A stretch of DNA of 64,000 nt from Blastococcus capsensis (GTDB taxonomy: Bacteria; Actinomycetota; Actinomycetes; Mycobacteriales; Geodermatophilaceae), in NCBI RefSeq assembly GCF_030165005.1, contig NZ_JASNNW010000002.1:372001-436000 (forward strand), in the 5' to 3' direction. Numbering within the stretch: the stretch's first letter is position 1; each line of letters opens with the position of its first letter. Shown here piece after piece: positions 1-8,796 of this stretch. The position numbers were made by a program, and so were the translations under genes. The notes under the pieces were generated by a model. It did no database searches, was not told the DNA's origin, and was given only the letters and a program-made list of their open reading frames with translations.

Positions 1-401
1 GGGCGCACCTGATCACCGAGACCCTCGACCCGCTCCAGGTGCTGCCCGCGCCCGCGCAGGGCGCGCTGGCCGTGGAGTGCCGGAGCAGCGATGCCCGCAC
101 CCGCGAGCTGCTGGGCCGGCTCGAGGACACCGCGGTCCGCGCCTGCGTGGTGGCCGAGCGCGCCACGCTGGCCACGCTCGAGGCCGGCTGCAGCGCACCG
201 GTCGCCGCCTACGCCGAGATCGCCGAGGGCGAGACCGGCCCGGAGCTGTTCCTCCGGGCCTCGGTGACGGCTCTCGACGGCAGCGACGCCGTCCGCGGCT
301 CGCTCACCGGTGCGCCGGCCGACGCCGCGGCGCTCGGCCGCACCCTGGCCGCCGACCTGCTCGACCGTGGCGCGGCGTCCCTCATGGCCGTGGGTCGATG
401 A
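1..401 (+). CDS. hemC: Hydroxymethylbilane synthase, C-terminal part (gene runs in from the left edge)
   Basis: Porphobilinogen deaminase joins four porphobilinogens into hydroxymethylbilane in the cytosol. Only the C-terminal third is present; the frame is open from base 3 and ends in TGA at 399-401. Two family hallmarks are visible: the PAPAQGALAVE segment, and the cysteine in LEAGCSAPVAAYA, the site where the dipyrromethane cofactor is attached in this family. The hemD fusion gene, hemB and hemL follow on the same strand, which is the usual actinobacterial tetrapyrrole order. By analogy with streptomycetes, hemA and possibly rex should lie just to the left of the window; that is inference. 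Confidence 0.96.
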   Translation, partial: AHLITETLDPLQVLPAPAQGALAVECRSSDARTRELLGRLEDTAVRACVVAERATLATLEAGCSAPVAAYAEIAEGETGPELFLRASVTALDGSDAVRGSLTGAPADAAALGRTLAADLLDRGAASLMAVGR

Positions 402-496
402 GCGCCGCCCCTTCCCAGACCCCCGCAGACGCCCGGACGATCCGGGCCATACCAGAAGCCCGACGGAGTCGGGCCAGGATCAGGAGCACGCGATGA
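398..496 (+). other. Bridging mini-ORF between hemC and hemD (32 aa)
   Basis: ATG at 398 overlaps the hemC stop as ATGA, and the frame stays open until a TGA at 494-496 that overlaps the hemD ATG (493) as ATGA. The whole 91-base gap is therefore one open frame linking stop to start. The peptide (MSAAPSQTPADARTIRA...) resembles nothing I know. It could serve as a translational relay keeping ribosomes on the message between genes. It may not make a stable product. Confidence 0.4.
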
Positions 497-2037
497 CGCG
501 CTTCCGCAAGACCGCAGGCCAGTCGGGCCGGGTCGTGTTCGTGGGCGCCGGACCCGGTGACCCGGGCATGCTCACCGCCCGGGCGACCGCGGCGCTCGCC
601 GAGGCGGCGGTGATCCTCGTCGACCCCGACGTGGCCGCTGCCCTCCAGGACGCCGTGCGCGAGGCCAAGCCCGGGGTCGAGCTCACGCCGGTCTCCGGGG
701 AGCCGGCCGACGTCGCCAAGGGAGCCGTCGCCGCCGCCAAGAACGGCTCGGTCGTGGTGCGCCTCGTGACCGGTGACCCCTACACCTCCGACGCCGTGGT
801 CAAGGAGGTGCTGGCCGTGGGCCGCACCTCGGTGCCCTTCGACGTCGTTCCCGGTGTCGCCACCGCCACCGCGGTCCCCGCCTTCGCGGGCGTCGCCATG
901 GGGAGCGCCGCGGTCACCGCCGACCTGCGCAGCGGCGTCGACGTCGCCGCGTTGGCGGGCGTCGCTGCCGGCATCGGCGGCACGCTGGTCCTGCAGGGCA
1001 CGGCCGACGAGCTGCCCGACGCCGCGGTGCGGCTGGTCGAGGGCGGCCTCTCCGGCAGCACCCCCGTCGTGGTCACCACCGGTGGCTCCGGCACCGGCCA
1101 GAAGAGCATCGTCACCAAGCTGGCGGCCGTGGCGGAGAAGACCGCCGGCCTCGACCCGCTCAGCGGCGCGGTGGTGGCCACCGTGGGGGCCGCCGTGGAC
1201 AAGCGCGCCCGCACGTCGTGGTGGGAGAGCCGCCCGCTGTTCGGCTGGCGGGTGCTGGTGCCGCGGACCAAGGACCAGGCCGGCGAGATGAGCGACCGGC
1301 TGCGGGCCTACGGCGCCGTGCCGGTCGAGGTGCCGACGATCGCCGTGGAGCCCCCGCGCAGCCCGGCCCAGATGGACCGCGCCGTCAAGGGCCTGGTCAC
1401 CGGCCGCTACGGCTGGATCGTGTTCACCTCGGTCAACGCGGTGAAGGCGGTGCGGGAGAAGTTCGTCGAGCTGGGTCTGGACGCCCGCGCGTTCGCCGGG
1501 GTGAAGGTCGCCTGCGTCGGCGAGCAGACCGCCGAGGCGGTGCGCGCCTTCGGCATCCAGCCGGAGCTGGTGCCTGCCGGTGAGCAGTCCAGCCAGGGCC
1601 TGCTGGCCGACTTCCCGCCCTACGACGACGTCTTCGACCCGATCGACCGGGTGCTCCTGCCGCGGGCCGACATCGCCACCGAGACGCTCGCCGCCGGTCT
1701 GGTCGAGCGGGGCTGGGAGATCGACGACGTCACCGCCTACCGCACCGTGCGCGCCGCGCCGCCGGCCGCGTCGGTCCGCGAGGCGATCAAGGGCGGTGGT
1801 TTCGACGCCGTCTGCTTCACCTCCTCCAGCACGGTGCGCAACCTGGTCGGCATCGCCGGCAAGCCGCACGCCAAGACCGTCGTCGCGGTGATCGGCCCGG
1901 CCACGGCGGCCAGCGCCCAGGAGTTCGGCCTGCGGGTGGACGTGCAACCGGAGACCGCGGCGGTCGCACCGCTGGTCGACGCGCTCGCCGAGTACGCCCT
2001 GTCGCTGCGCGAGGCGGAGGACGGCGAGGGGAAGTGA
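493..2037 (+). CDS. hemD: Uroporphyrinogen-III methyltransferase-like / uroporphyrinogen-III synthase fusion
   Basis: A 514-residue two-domain protein. The N-terminal half is SUMT-like (VFVGAGPGDPGML near residue 15, VVPGVATATAVPAFAG near 120). The C-terminal half, from about residue 250, is a HemD-type synthase that cyclises hydroxymethylbilane to uroporphyrinogen III. Where classical SUMTs carry a GDPFVFGRG loop this protein reads GDPYTSDAV, as I recall the mycobacterial HemD fusion also does. The methyltransferase activity is therefore doubtful, while the synthase role is secure from context. The ATG at 493 is chosen because an AGGAG box lies 7 bases upstream and residue 14 starts the first conserved strand. 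The stop overlaps the hemB GTG by 4 bases. Confidence 0.93.
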   Translation: MTRFRKTAGQSGRVVFVGAGPGDPGMLTARATAALAEAAVILVDPDVAAALQDAVREAKPGVELTPVSGEPADVAKGAVAAAKNGSVVVRLVTGDPYTSDAVVKEVLAVGRTSVPFDVVPGVATATAVPAFAGVAMGSAAVTADLRSGVDVAALAGVAAGIGGTLVLQGTADELPDAAVRLVEGGLSGSTPVVVTTGGSGTGQKSIVTKLAAVAEKTAGLDPLSGAVVATVGAAVDKRARTSWWESRPLFGWRVLVPRTKDQAGEMSDRLRAYGAVPVEVPTIAVEPPRSPAQMDRAVKGLVTGRYGWIVFTSVNAVKAVREKFVELGLDARAFAGVKVACVGEQTAEAVRAFGIQPELVPAGEQSSQGLLADFPPYDDVFDPIDRVLLPRADIATETLAAGLVERGWEIDDVTAYRTVRAAPPAASVREAIKGGGFDAVCFTSSSTVRNLVGIAGKPHAKTVVAVIGPATAASAQEFGLRVDVQPETAAVAPLVDALAEYALSLREAEDGEGK

Positions 2038-3050
2038 GCGTGGACCCGGGCTTTGCGCGCGGGCGGCGGCTGCGGTCGACGCCGGCGCTGCGCCGGCTGA
2101 CCGCGCAGACCCGGGTGGCCCCGGCCGACCTGGTGCTGCCGGTCTTCGTCAAGCAGGGCATCGACGAGCCGTTGCCGATCAGCTCGATGCCCGGGGTCGT
2201 GCAGCACACCCTGGACTCGCTGCGGAAGGCCGCGCACGAGGCGGCCGAGGCGGGACTCGGCGGGATGATGCTGTTCGGCATCCCGGCCGAGAAGGACCCC
2301 GTGGGCTCCCAGGCCGACGCCGCCGACGGCATCGTCAACGTGGCGCTGCAGCAGCTGCGCGCCGATCTCGGCGACGAGCTGGTGCTCATGGCCGATCTGT
2401 GCCTGTGCGAGTACACCGACCACGGACACTGCGGCGTGGTCGCCCCGGCCAGGGGCGGGGTCCGGGGGCAGGGCGGGGAATCCGTGGTCGACAACGACCC
2501 GACGCTGGACCGGTACGCCGCCGTGGCCATCGCCCAGGCCCAGGCCGGGGCCCACCTGGTCGCGCCCAGCGGGATGATGGACGGCCAGGTGGCGGCGATC
2601 CGCGCCGGGCTGGACAGCGCCGCCTTCACGGAAGTGCCGATCCTGGCCTACGCCGCCAAGTACGCCTCGGGCTTCTACGGCCCGTTCCGCGAGGCGGCCG
2701 AGGGGGCGCCGCAGTTCGGCGACCGCTCGACCTACCAGATGGACCCGCCGAACGCCGACGAGGCGCTGCGCGAGGTGGCGCAGGACCTCGCCGAGGGCGC
2801 CGACGCCGTCATGGTCAAGCCGGCGCTGCCCTACCTGGACATCGTGACCCGCGTCGCCGAGGCGGTGCAGGTGCCGGTGAGCGCCTACCAGGTGAGCGGC
2901 GAGTACGCGATGGTCGAGGCGGCCGCCGCCAACGGCTGGGTGGACCGCGAGCGGGCGATCCTCGAGACGCTGGTCGCCATCCGGCGGGCCGGGGCCGGCC
3001 AGGTGCTCACCTACTGGGCGGTCGAGGCCGCGCGCCTGGTCACTCGCTAG
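2034..3050 (+). CDS. hemB: Porphobilinogen synthase (delta-aminolevulinate dehydratase)
   Basis: Condenses two 5-aminolevulinates to porphobilinogen. The protein is 338 residues, normal for the family. The two active-site lysines are visible as K209 (YAAKY) and K262 (MVKPA). The metal motif [14 protein letters not shown] supplies Cys123, Cys125 and Cys133, the zinc-dependent type. The loop after HGHCG carries a glycine-rich insertion ([10 protein letters not shown]) before VDNDPT, longer than in the enterobacterial enzyme. It starts at GTG 2034 inside the hemD stop (GTGA) and ends in TAG. Confidence 0.97.
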   Translation: MSVDPGFARGRRLRSTPALRRLTAQTRVAPADLVLPVFVKQGIDEPLPISSMPGVVQHTLDSLRKAAHEAAEAGLGGMMLFGIPAEKDPVGSQADAADGIVNVALQQLRADLGDELVLMADLCLCEYTDHGHCGVVAPARGGVRGQGGESVVDNDPTLDRYAAVAIAQAQAGAHLVAPSGMMDGQVAAIRAGLDSAAFTEVPILAYAAKYASGFYGPFREAAEGAPQFGDRSTYQMDPPNADEALREVAQDLAEGADAVMVKPALPYLDIVTRVAEAVQVPVSAYQVSGEYAMVEAAAANGWVDRERAILETLVAIRRAGAGQVLTYWAVEAARLVTR

Positions 3051-3067
3051 GGCCGGTCAGGGACACG

Positions 3068-3550
3068 GTGGACCCGTACGTCGAGCCGGGGGGCTCCTGG
3101 CGGCCGTTCTGGATGGTCGCCGGGGCCGTCGGGATCTTCCTCGTGTGGGACCTGGCGCTGCCGGGCCCCGACGTGCCGCCGCTGCTCTGGGCGATCGTGA
3201 TCGTCGCCGTCCTCGGCGTCGTCGGGATCGGTTGCCTCTCCGCGCGGCGGGTGTGGACGGTGCGCGTCGACGCCGACGGCCTCGCGGTGGGGCGGGAGCA
3301 GGTCCCGCTCCGCGACGTCGACGCGGCCGGCCTGCGCGAGGTCGAGGCCGGTGTGGACGCCGGGGCGCCGGTGCTCGGCGGTGGCTGGTCGCTGCCCCGC
3401 GGCCGTACGGGTCTGCCGCTGCGATTCGTCGACGGCCGGACGGTCCTGGTGCCCACGCGCGATCCCGCGGCGCTGCGGGCCGCCCTCCTGGCGGGTGTGT
3501 GCGATGCCTCCGGCCGGTCTCCGGGGACAGAGGGGACACTGGGTCCGTGA
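3068..3550 (+). CDS. Small membrane protein between hemB and hemL (DUF3093-like)
   Basis: A 160-residue protein with two hydrophobic helices near residues 15-50, followed by a soluble domain with [16 protein letters not shown] and a short strand-rich tail. A small transmembrane protein also sits beside hemB in mycobacteria, and the pattern of two helices plus a small soluble domain recalls DUF3093. I cannot confirm the family from sequence alone. GTG 3068 is preceded by GGTCAGGG. The stop overlaps the hemL GTG by 4 bases, so the two are likely translated together. Function unknown. Confidence 0.75.
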   Translation: MDPYVEPGGSWRPFWMVAGAVGIFLVWDLALPGPDVPPLLWAIVIVAVLGVVGIGCLSARRVWTVRVDADGLAVGREQVPLRDVDAAGLREVEAGVDAGAPVLGGGWSLPRGRTGLPLRFVDGRTVLVPTRDPAALRAALLAGVCDASGRSPGTEGTLGP

Positions 3551-4914
3551 CCTCGCTGGACAGCCCTCTCCACCCCTACGAGGCGCCGGCCTCGGCCGGC
3601 CTCTTCGCCCGCGGCCAGCAGATCACCCCCGGCGGGGTGAACTCGCCCGTGCGCGCGTTCCGCGCCGTCGGTGGCACCCCGCGGTTCATGGTCGAGAGCT
3701 CCGGCCCCTGGATCACCGACGCCGACGGGCGGCGCTACGTCGACCTGGTGAGCTCGTGGGGTCCGATGATCCTGGGTCATGCGCACCCCGCGGTCGTCGA
3801 GGCGGTCAGCGCCGCCGCGCGCCGCGGGCTGTCCTTCGGTGCACCCACGGAGGGCGAGCTGGAGCTGGGCGAGGAGATCCGGCGACGGGTCGCGCCGGTG
3901 GAGCGGGTCCGGCTGGTCAACTCCGGCACCGAGGCAGTGCTCTCGGCGGTCCGGCTGGCCCGCGGCGCGACCGGCCGCCCGCTGCTGGTGAAGTTCGCCG
4001 GCAACTACCACGGCCACGTCGACGCGCTGCTGGCGTCGGCCGGCTCCGGCGTCGCCACCCTGGGGCTCCCGGACACACCCGGCGTCACCACCGGCGCCGC
4101 GGCCGACACGATCGTGCTGCCCTACAACGACGTCGCCGCCGTCGAGGCCGTCTTCGCCGAGCGCGGCGCGCAGATCGCCGCCGTCATCAGCGAGGCGGCC
4201 GCCGGCAACATGGGCGTCATCCCCCCGCTGGACGGGTTCAACGCGCACCTGCGCCGGATCACCGCCGAGCACGGCGCGCTGCTGGTCCTCGACGAGGTCA
4301 TGACCGGCTTCCGCGTCTCCCCGTCGGGCTGGTACGGCCTGGACCCGGTCGACGCCGACCTGTTCACCTTCGGCAAGGTCATGGGCGGTGGGCTCCCCGC
4401 CGCCGCGTTCGGCGGCCGGGCCGACCTGATGGACCACCTGGCCCCCAGCGGCCCGGTGTACCAGGCCGGCACGCTGTCGGGGAACCCGGTGGCCGTGGCG
4501 GCGGGCCTGACGACGCTGCGGCACTGCACCGACGAGGTCTACGCGCACTGCGACGAGGTGTCCGCGGTCCTGCGCGGCGCCGCCAGCGCGGCGCTGTTCG
4601 CCGAGGGGGTGCCGCACCGGGTGCAGCAGGCCGGCAACATGTTCTCGGTCTTCTTCGTGCCCGACGAACGCCAGGTGCGCGACTACGACGACGCCCGCAC
4701 CCAGGACGTCGCCCGCTACACGGCTTTCTTCCACGCGCTGCTGGCCCGCGGCGTCTACCTGCCGCCGTCGGCGTTCGAGGCGTGGTTCGTCAACGCCCAG
4801 CTGGCCGGGGAGGCGCTCGAGCGGGTGCTGGAGGCGCTGCCGGCGGCCGCCCGCGCCGCGGCCGAGGTCGAGCGCCACCGCACGGGTGCCCTCGAGAGCG
4901 AGCGGTCCTCGTGA
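3547..4914 (+). CDS. hemL: Glutamate-1-semialdehyde 2,1-aminomutase
   Basis: PLP enzyme that converts glutamate-1-semialdehyde to 5-aminolevulinate, the last step of the C5 route. It has 455 residues. Visible are the [12 protein letters not shown] entry motif, [16 protein letters not shown], the aspartate of [12 protein letters not shown] (D249) that contacts the PLP ring, and the Schiff-base lysine K277 in [10 protein letters not shown]. It starts at GTG 3547 within the upstream stop. Its own stop is a GTGA at 4911-4914, where a bridging frame begins. Confidence 0.97.
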   Translation: MTSLDSPLHPYEAPASAGLFARGQQITPGGVNSPVRAFRAVGGTPRFMVESSGPWITDADGRRYVDLVSSWGPMILGHAHPAVVEAVSAAARRGLSFGAPTEGELELGEEIRRRVAPVERVRLVNSGTEAVLSAVRLARGATGRPLLVKFAGNYHGHVDALLASAGSGVATLGLPDTPGVTTGAAADTIVLPYNDVAAVEAVFAERGAQIAAVISEAAAGNMGVIPPLDGFNAHLRRITAEHGALLVLDEVMTGFRVSPSGWYGLDPVDADLFTFGKVMGGGLPAAAFGGRADLMDHLAPSGPVYQAGTLSGNPVAVAAGLTTLRHCTDEVYAHCDEVSAVLRGAASAALFAEGVPHRVQQAGNMFSVFFVPDERQVRDYDDARTQDVARYTAFFHALLARGVYLPPSAFEAWFVNAQLAGEALERVLEALPAAARAAAEVERHRTGALESERSS

Positions 4915-5015
4915 GCGAGCCTGCGAGCTCACCGACGAGCACAGCACCGCCGGCAATGCGGCTGACGAGCTGGGGGCACCTCCCGCTTGCGGGGGACAGC
5001 GAGGAGGACGGATGA
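4911..5015 (+). other. Bridging mini-ORF with palindromic repeat (34 aa), hemL to phosphatase
   Basis: GTG at 4911 overlaps the hemL stop (GTGA), and the frame ends at TGA 5013-5015 overlapping the phosphatase ATG (ATGA). The first 22 bases (4911-4932) form the inverted repeat GTGAGC-N10-GCTCAC with core GAGCCTGCGAGCTC. The peptide begins [10 protein letters not shown], close to [10 protein letters not shown] at 37021 and VTELASSHMG at 7052. The shared DNA and peptide suggest one dispersed element that can sit in an overlapping stop/start without breaking coupling. Confidence 0.5.
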
Positions 5016-5647
5016 CCGGGACGACCGTCGTCCACCTGCTGCGCCACGGCGAGGTGCACAACCCCCGGGGAGTGCTCTACGGGCGGCTGCCCGAGTACCG
5101 GCTGTCCGACGCCGGCGAGCAGATGGCGGTGCGCGCCGCCGACTGGTTCGCCGGCCGGGACGTCGTCCACCTGGTCTCCAGCCCGCTGGAGCGGGCGCAG
5201 CAGACCGCCCGCCCGCTGGCCGAGGCGTTCGGGCTCGACGTCGCCACCGACGAGCGGATCATCGAGGCCGGCAACGCCTTCGAGGGCATGGTCGTGGGCG
5301 GCGGGGGCGGCGTCTTCCGGGCCCCACGGAACTGGTGGCGGCTGCGCAACCCGTTCCAGCCGTCCTGGGGCGAGCCCTACGTCGAGATCGCCGCGCGCAT
5401 GGTCGCCGCGGTGGAGGCCGCGCGCGACGCCGCCCGGGGGCACGAGGCCGTGCTGGTCAGCCACCAGCTGCCCATCTGGACGACCCGGCTGCACGTGGAG
5501 GGGCGCCGGTTCGCCCACGATCCCCGGCGCCGGCAGTGCTCGCTGGCCAGCGTCACCTCGCTCGCCTACGACAGCGACCGGTTCGTGGGAGTCACCTACG
5601 CCGAGCCGGCCGGTGCCACCGATCCGGACGCGGTGCCGGGCGCATGA
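5012..5647 (+). CDS. Histidine phosphatase family protein (phosphoglycerate-mutase superfamily)
   Basis: A 211-residue branch-1 histidine phosphatase. The catalytic LLRHGE motif places the phospho-accepting histidine at residue 12. A conserved SPLERAQQTA segment follows near 53, and VLVSHQLPIW near 147 supplies the second catalytic histidine. The substrate cannot be told from sequence. Genes of this type often precede the resA-ccdA-resB-ccsB block in Actinobacteria, as here. ATG 5012 has a GAGGAGG box 4-10 bases upstream. The stop overlaps the next gene's ATG (ATGA). Confidence 0.88.
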   Translation: MTGTTVVHLLRHGEVHNPRGVLYGRLPEYRLSDAGEQMAVRAADWFAGRDVVHLVSSPLERAQQTARPLAEAFGLDVATDERIIEAGNAFEGMVVGGGGGVFRAPRNWWRLRNPFQPSWGEPYVEIAARMVAAVEAARDAARGHEAVLVSHQLPIWTTRLHVEGRRFAHDPRRRQCSLASVTSLAYDSDRFVGVTYAEPAGATDPDAVPGA

Positions 5648-6222
5648 GGCGGACCGTCCTGGCCCTGCTCGCGGGGGCCGCGCTGGTCTCCGGCTGCAGC
5701 ACCGGCTCCGACCAGGTGCAGGCGAACAACGGCGGGGAGTTCCGCTTCGTCGCGGCCACCCCCGTCGGTGAGGTGATCCCGGAAGGCGAGCGTGCGGTGG
5801 CGCCCGAGTTCTCCGGCACGCTGCTGGGCGGCGGGGAGTTCTCGTCCGAGGAGCTGGCCGGTGACGTCGCCGTCCTGAACTTCTGGGGTTCCTGGTGCGC
5901 GCCGTGCCGGGTCGAGACGCCGGAGTTCCAGGAGGTCTACGCCGAGGTGCGGGACGAGGGCGTGGAGTTCGTGGGGCTGAACGTGAAGGAGACCAGCGAG
6001 CAGTTCGCACTCGCCTTCGTCGAGCGCTTCGGCGTCGAGTTCCCTTCCGTCTACGACCCCCGCGGTGAGGTGGCGCTGGCCTTCCGCGACTATCCGGCCA
6101 ACGCCATCCCCTCCACCATCGTGCTGGACCGGCAGGGCCGGGTGGCCGCGGTGTACACCGGGGCGGTGACGCAGGAGGACCTGCGCGCGGTGCTGGACCG
6201 GCTGCTGGCGGAGGAGGTCTGA
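5644..6222 (+). CDS. TlpA/ResA-like thioredoxin-fold lipoprotein
   Basis: A 192-residue exported thiol-disulfide protein. The N-terminus is a lipoprotein signal with lipobox VSGC (lipidated Cys18). The thioredoxin-like domain carries NFWGSWCAPCRVE with redox cysteines 85 and 88, and a cis-proline region at YPANAIPST. Lying directly before ccdA and resB, it most likely keeps apocytochrome c haem-binding cysteines reduced outside the membrane (ResA/CcsX role). It overlaps the upstream gene by 4 bases and ends 2 bases before ccdA. Confidence 0.93.
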   Translation: MRRTVLALLAGAALVSGCSTGSDQVQANNGGEFRFVAATPVGEVIPEGERAVAPEFSGTLLGGGEFSSEELAGDVAVLNFWGSWCAPCRVETPEFQEVYAEVRDEGVEFVGLNVKETSEQFALAFVERFGVEFPSVYDPRGEVALAFRDYPANAIPSTIVLDRQGRVAAVYTGAVTQEDLRAVLDRLLAEEV

Positions 6223-6224
6223 CG

Positions 6225-7055
6225 GTGGGGGAGACCTTCGCCGGCCTGGTCACCGACGGGCCGCTGCTCGTCGCGGCCGCGGTGGCGGCCCTGGTCGGGC
6301 TGATCAGCTTCGCGTCGCCCTGCGTGCTGCCGCTGGTGCCCGGCTACCTGTCCTACGTCACCGGGCTGGTCGGCAGCGGCACGCGGACGGCGGCACCTGC
6401 GCCCGCGCCGGCCCGCGACGGACGGGGTACCGCCACGGCGGTGCTGACGGCGACCGACGAGCGGGCTCCCCGGCGCCGCATGGTCCTCGGGGCGCTGCTG
6501 TTCGTCCTGGGGTTCACCGTCGTCTTCGTGACCATCAGCACCGCGTTCGGCGGGCTGGGCCGGCTGCTCCTGGTGCACAACGAGGTCATCACCCGGGTCA
6601 TGGGCGTGGTCACCGTCCTCGTCGGCCTGGCGTTCCTGGGCTGGTTGCCGATGCTGCAGCGGACCAAACGCCTCACCGTGCGGCCTGCGATGGGGCTGAC
6701 CGGGGCGCCGCTCCTCGGGATGGTCTTCGGCCTCGGCTGGACGCCGTGCCTCGGGCCGACCCTCGCCGCCGTGCAGAACCTGGCGTTCGCCGAGGCCACC
6801 GCGGGCCGCGGAGCGTTGCTGGGGCTGGCCTACTGCCTGGGGCTCGGGGTGCCGTTCGTGCTGGTGGCGCTGGGCGCCCGCTGGGCCGTGGGCGCCACGA
6901 CCTTCCTCCGCCGGCACGCGCGCGCGGTCACCCGGTTCGGCGGTGCGGTGCTCGTGCTCGTCGGACTGCTGCTGGTCACCGGCGCGTGGACCGAGATGAT
7001 GGGCTGGCTGCGCTCCTGGCTGGCCGCCACCGGTTTCGCGGACTCGGCACTGTGA
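6225..7055 (+). CDS. ccdA: CcdA family thiol-disulfide transporter
   Basis: A 276-residue polytopic membrane protein that passes reducing equivalents from cytosolic thioredoxin to the extracytoplasmic ResA-type protein. The two membrane cysteines of the family are present, in FASPCVLPLVPGYLSYVTG (Cys33) and GWTPCLGPT. A hydrophilic loop after the first helix is extended (alanine and arginine rich, residues about 48-85). GTG 6225 follows a GGAGGTC box. The stop is GTGA, where the third bridging frame begins. Confidence 0.95.
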   Translation: MGETFAGLVTDGPLLVAAAVAALVGLISFASPCVLPLVPGYLSYVTGLVGSGTRTAAPAPAPARDGRGTATAVLTATDERAPRRRMVLGALLFVLGFTVVFVTISTAFGGLGRLLLVHNEVITRVMGVVTVLVGLAFLGWLPMLQRTKRLTVRPAMGLTGAPLLGMVFGLGWTPCLGPTLAAVQNLAFAEATAGRGALLGLAYCLGLGVPFVLVALGARWAVGATTFLRRHARAVTRFGGAVLVLVGLLLVTGAWTEMMGWLRSWLAATGFADSAL

Positions 7056-7132
7056 CCGAGCTTGCGAGCTCGCACATGGGCAGAGCGACGACCGGAACGC
7101 TACCGACGAGCGCCGGCGGGGAGGCGCTGTGA
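7052..7132 (+). other. Bridging mini-ORF with palindromic repeat (26 aa), ccdA to resB
   Basis: GTG 7052 overlaps the ccdA stop (GTGA), and TGA 7130-7132 overlaps the resB GTG (GTGA). A perfect hairpin CGAGCT-TGCG-AGCTCG lies at 7057-7072, extended outside a 2-base bulge by GTG/CAC. The peptide VTELASSHMGRAT matches the pattern of [13 protein letters not shown] at 37021. It is the same element class as 4911 and 37021. Confidence 0.5.
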
Positions 7133-8796
7133 CCACCACGGCTCCGCGGCAGTCGGTCGCCGCACCGCCTCCGCCTCCACCCCCGTCGGCCGGACGGCGG
7201 CTCGGCGGTCTGCTGCTCCACTGGTGGCGGCGGCTGACCGCGATGCGCACGGCGATCATCCTGCTCTTCCTCCTGGCGCTGGCGGCGGTGCCCGGGTCGC
7301 TGCTCCCGCAGCGCTCGCTGTCGCAGAACAACGTCAACCAGTACTTCGCCGACCATCCCGACCTGGCTCCGGTGCTCGACCGGCTGTACCTGTTCGACGT
7401 CTTCAGCTCGCCGTGGTTCGCCGCGGTCTACCTGCTGCTGTTCGTCTCCCTGATCGGCTGCGTGGTGCCGCGAGCCGCGGAGCACGCCCGCGCGCTGCGG
7501 ACCCCGCCGCCCCCGGCACCGCGCAACCTGCTCCGGCTGCCCGACTCCGCCGAGCTGAGCGTGCCGGTGCCCCCGGCGGCCGCCGTCGACGCCGTCGAGG
7601 AGGAGCTGCGCGTGCGCCGGTTCCGCGTCGTCCGCCGCGACGGCGGCTCCGCCGGGTCCAGCGGCACCGCGCACTCCGCCGGGTCCAGCGGCACCGGCCC
7701 CGAGCTGTCCGCCGAGAAGGGGCACCTCAAGGAGACCGGGAACCTGGTGTTCCACCTCTCGCTGCTCGCTCTGCTGCTCGGCCTGGCCGGCGGCAAGCTG
7801 TGGGGCTACGAGGGCAGCATCCTGGTGACCGAGGGGCAGGGGTTCTGCAACTCGTTCCAGCAGTACGACACCTACTCCGCCGGGCCGCTCGTGGACAGCG
7901 GCGACCTCAGCCCGCTGTGCGTGGACCTGGAGCAGTTCACCGCCGAGTACGAGGAGAACCTGACCGCCGCCTCGTTCACCGCCGACATCCGCTACGGGGC
8001 CCCGTCGGCGGAAGGGCGCCCGACCACGATCGGGGTCAACGACCCGCTGCGGATCGACGGTGACCGGGTCTACGTGACCGGGCACGGCTTCAGCCCGACG
8101 TTCTCCGTCACCCTTCCCGACGGGACGGCGTTCTCCGACCTCACCGTCCCGTTCCTGCCCAGCGACCAGCAGACGATGGCCAGCGAGGGGGCGCTCAAGC
8201 TGCCCGACCTCCCCGGCCAGGAGGAACAGCTGGCCCTCGAGGGCTTCTTCGCACCCACCGGGCTGCTGCAGGGCGGGGTGCTCACCTCGGTCGACCCCCG
8301 GCCGCTGGCCCCGCAGGTCGCGGTCGTGGCGTACCAGGGCTACCTCGGCCTGGACTCCGGCCTGCCGCAGTCGGTCTACTCCCTCGACGCCAGCCAGATC
8401 GAGCGCGGCCGGCTCAGCGAGGTCGGCTCCGCCAACCTCTCGGTGGGGGAGTCGCTGGAGCTGCCCGACGGCACCCGGATCACCTTCAGCGGGGTCAAGG
8501 AGTTCGCGGCGCTGCAGTACTCGCACGACCCCGGCCAGCTGTGGGTGCTGGCCGCGGCGATCGCGCTCCTCGCCGGGCTGCTCGGGATGCTGCTGCTCCG
8601 CCGGGAGCGGGTCTTCGCCCGGGCACGGCCCGGCGGTGAGGGCGGCGGTACCGTGCTCACGCTGGCCTCGCTGACGCGGGGCGGTGGCGAGAGCGGCACG
8701 CGGTCCACCGCACTGTTCGACGACCTGCGGGGTGCGCTGGCCACCGCCGCTCCCGCCCGCACCGCATCCGAACCGGAGGTCCCCCCGCGTGACTGA
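7129..8796 (+). CDS. resB: ResB-like cytochrome c biogenesis protein
   Basis: A 555-residue member of the System II haem-lyase pair. It has an N-terminal proline-rich cytosolic stretch, membrane segments near residues 38-60, 95-120 and 200-220, a large extracytoplasmic domain (about 225-460), and a final helix near 465-490. The VPGSLLPQRS turn after helix 1 is typical. With CcsB it delivers and ligates haem to apocytochromes c. It starts at GTG 7129 and overlaps ccsB by 8 bases. A short in-frame tandem GSAGSSGTAHSAGSSGT lies in the cytosolic loop (about residues 174-190). Confidence 0.93.
   Translation: MTTTAPRQSVAAPPPPPPPSAGRRLGGLLLHWWRRLTAMRTAIILLFLLALAAVPGSLLPQRSLSQNNVNQYFADHPDLAPVLDRLYLFDVFSSPWFAAVYLLLFVSLIGCVVPRAAEHARALRTPPPPAPRNLLRLPDSAELSVPVPPAAAVDAVEEELRVRRFRVVRRDGGSAGSSGTAHSAGSSGTGPELSAEKGHLKETGNLVFHLSLLALLLGLAGGKLWGYEGSILVTEGQGFCNSFQQYDTYSAGPLVDSGDLSPLCVDLEQFTAEYEENLTAASFTADIRYGAPSAEGRPTTIGVNDPLRIDGDRVYVTGHGFSPTFSVTLPDGTAFSDLTVPFLPSDQQTMASEGALKLPDLPGQEEQLALEGFFAPTGLLQGGVLTSVDPRPLAPQVAVVAYQGYLGLDSGLPQSVYSLDASQIERGRLSEVGSANLSVGESLELPDGTRITFSGVKEFAALQYSHDPGQLWVLAAAIALLAGLLGMLLLRRERVFARARPGGEGGGTVLTLASLTRGGGESGTRSTALFDDLRGALATAAPARTASEPEVPPRD

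Noticed and set aside
310-492. Start of the hemD fusion at the first in-frame start (310)
   Set aside because: The extra 61 residues lie inside hemC and read as arginine/proline shadow sequence; ATG 493 has a clear ribosome site.
382-1947. Long minus-strand open frame opposite hemD (521 codons), and similar long frames opposite nuo and the phosphotransferases
   Set aside because: Their translations are His/Gly/Arg-rich low-complexity shadows of real genes, as expected in very high GC DNA, with no conserved motifs.
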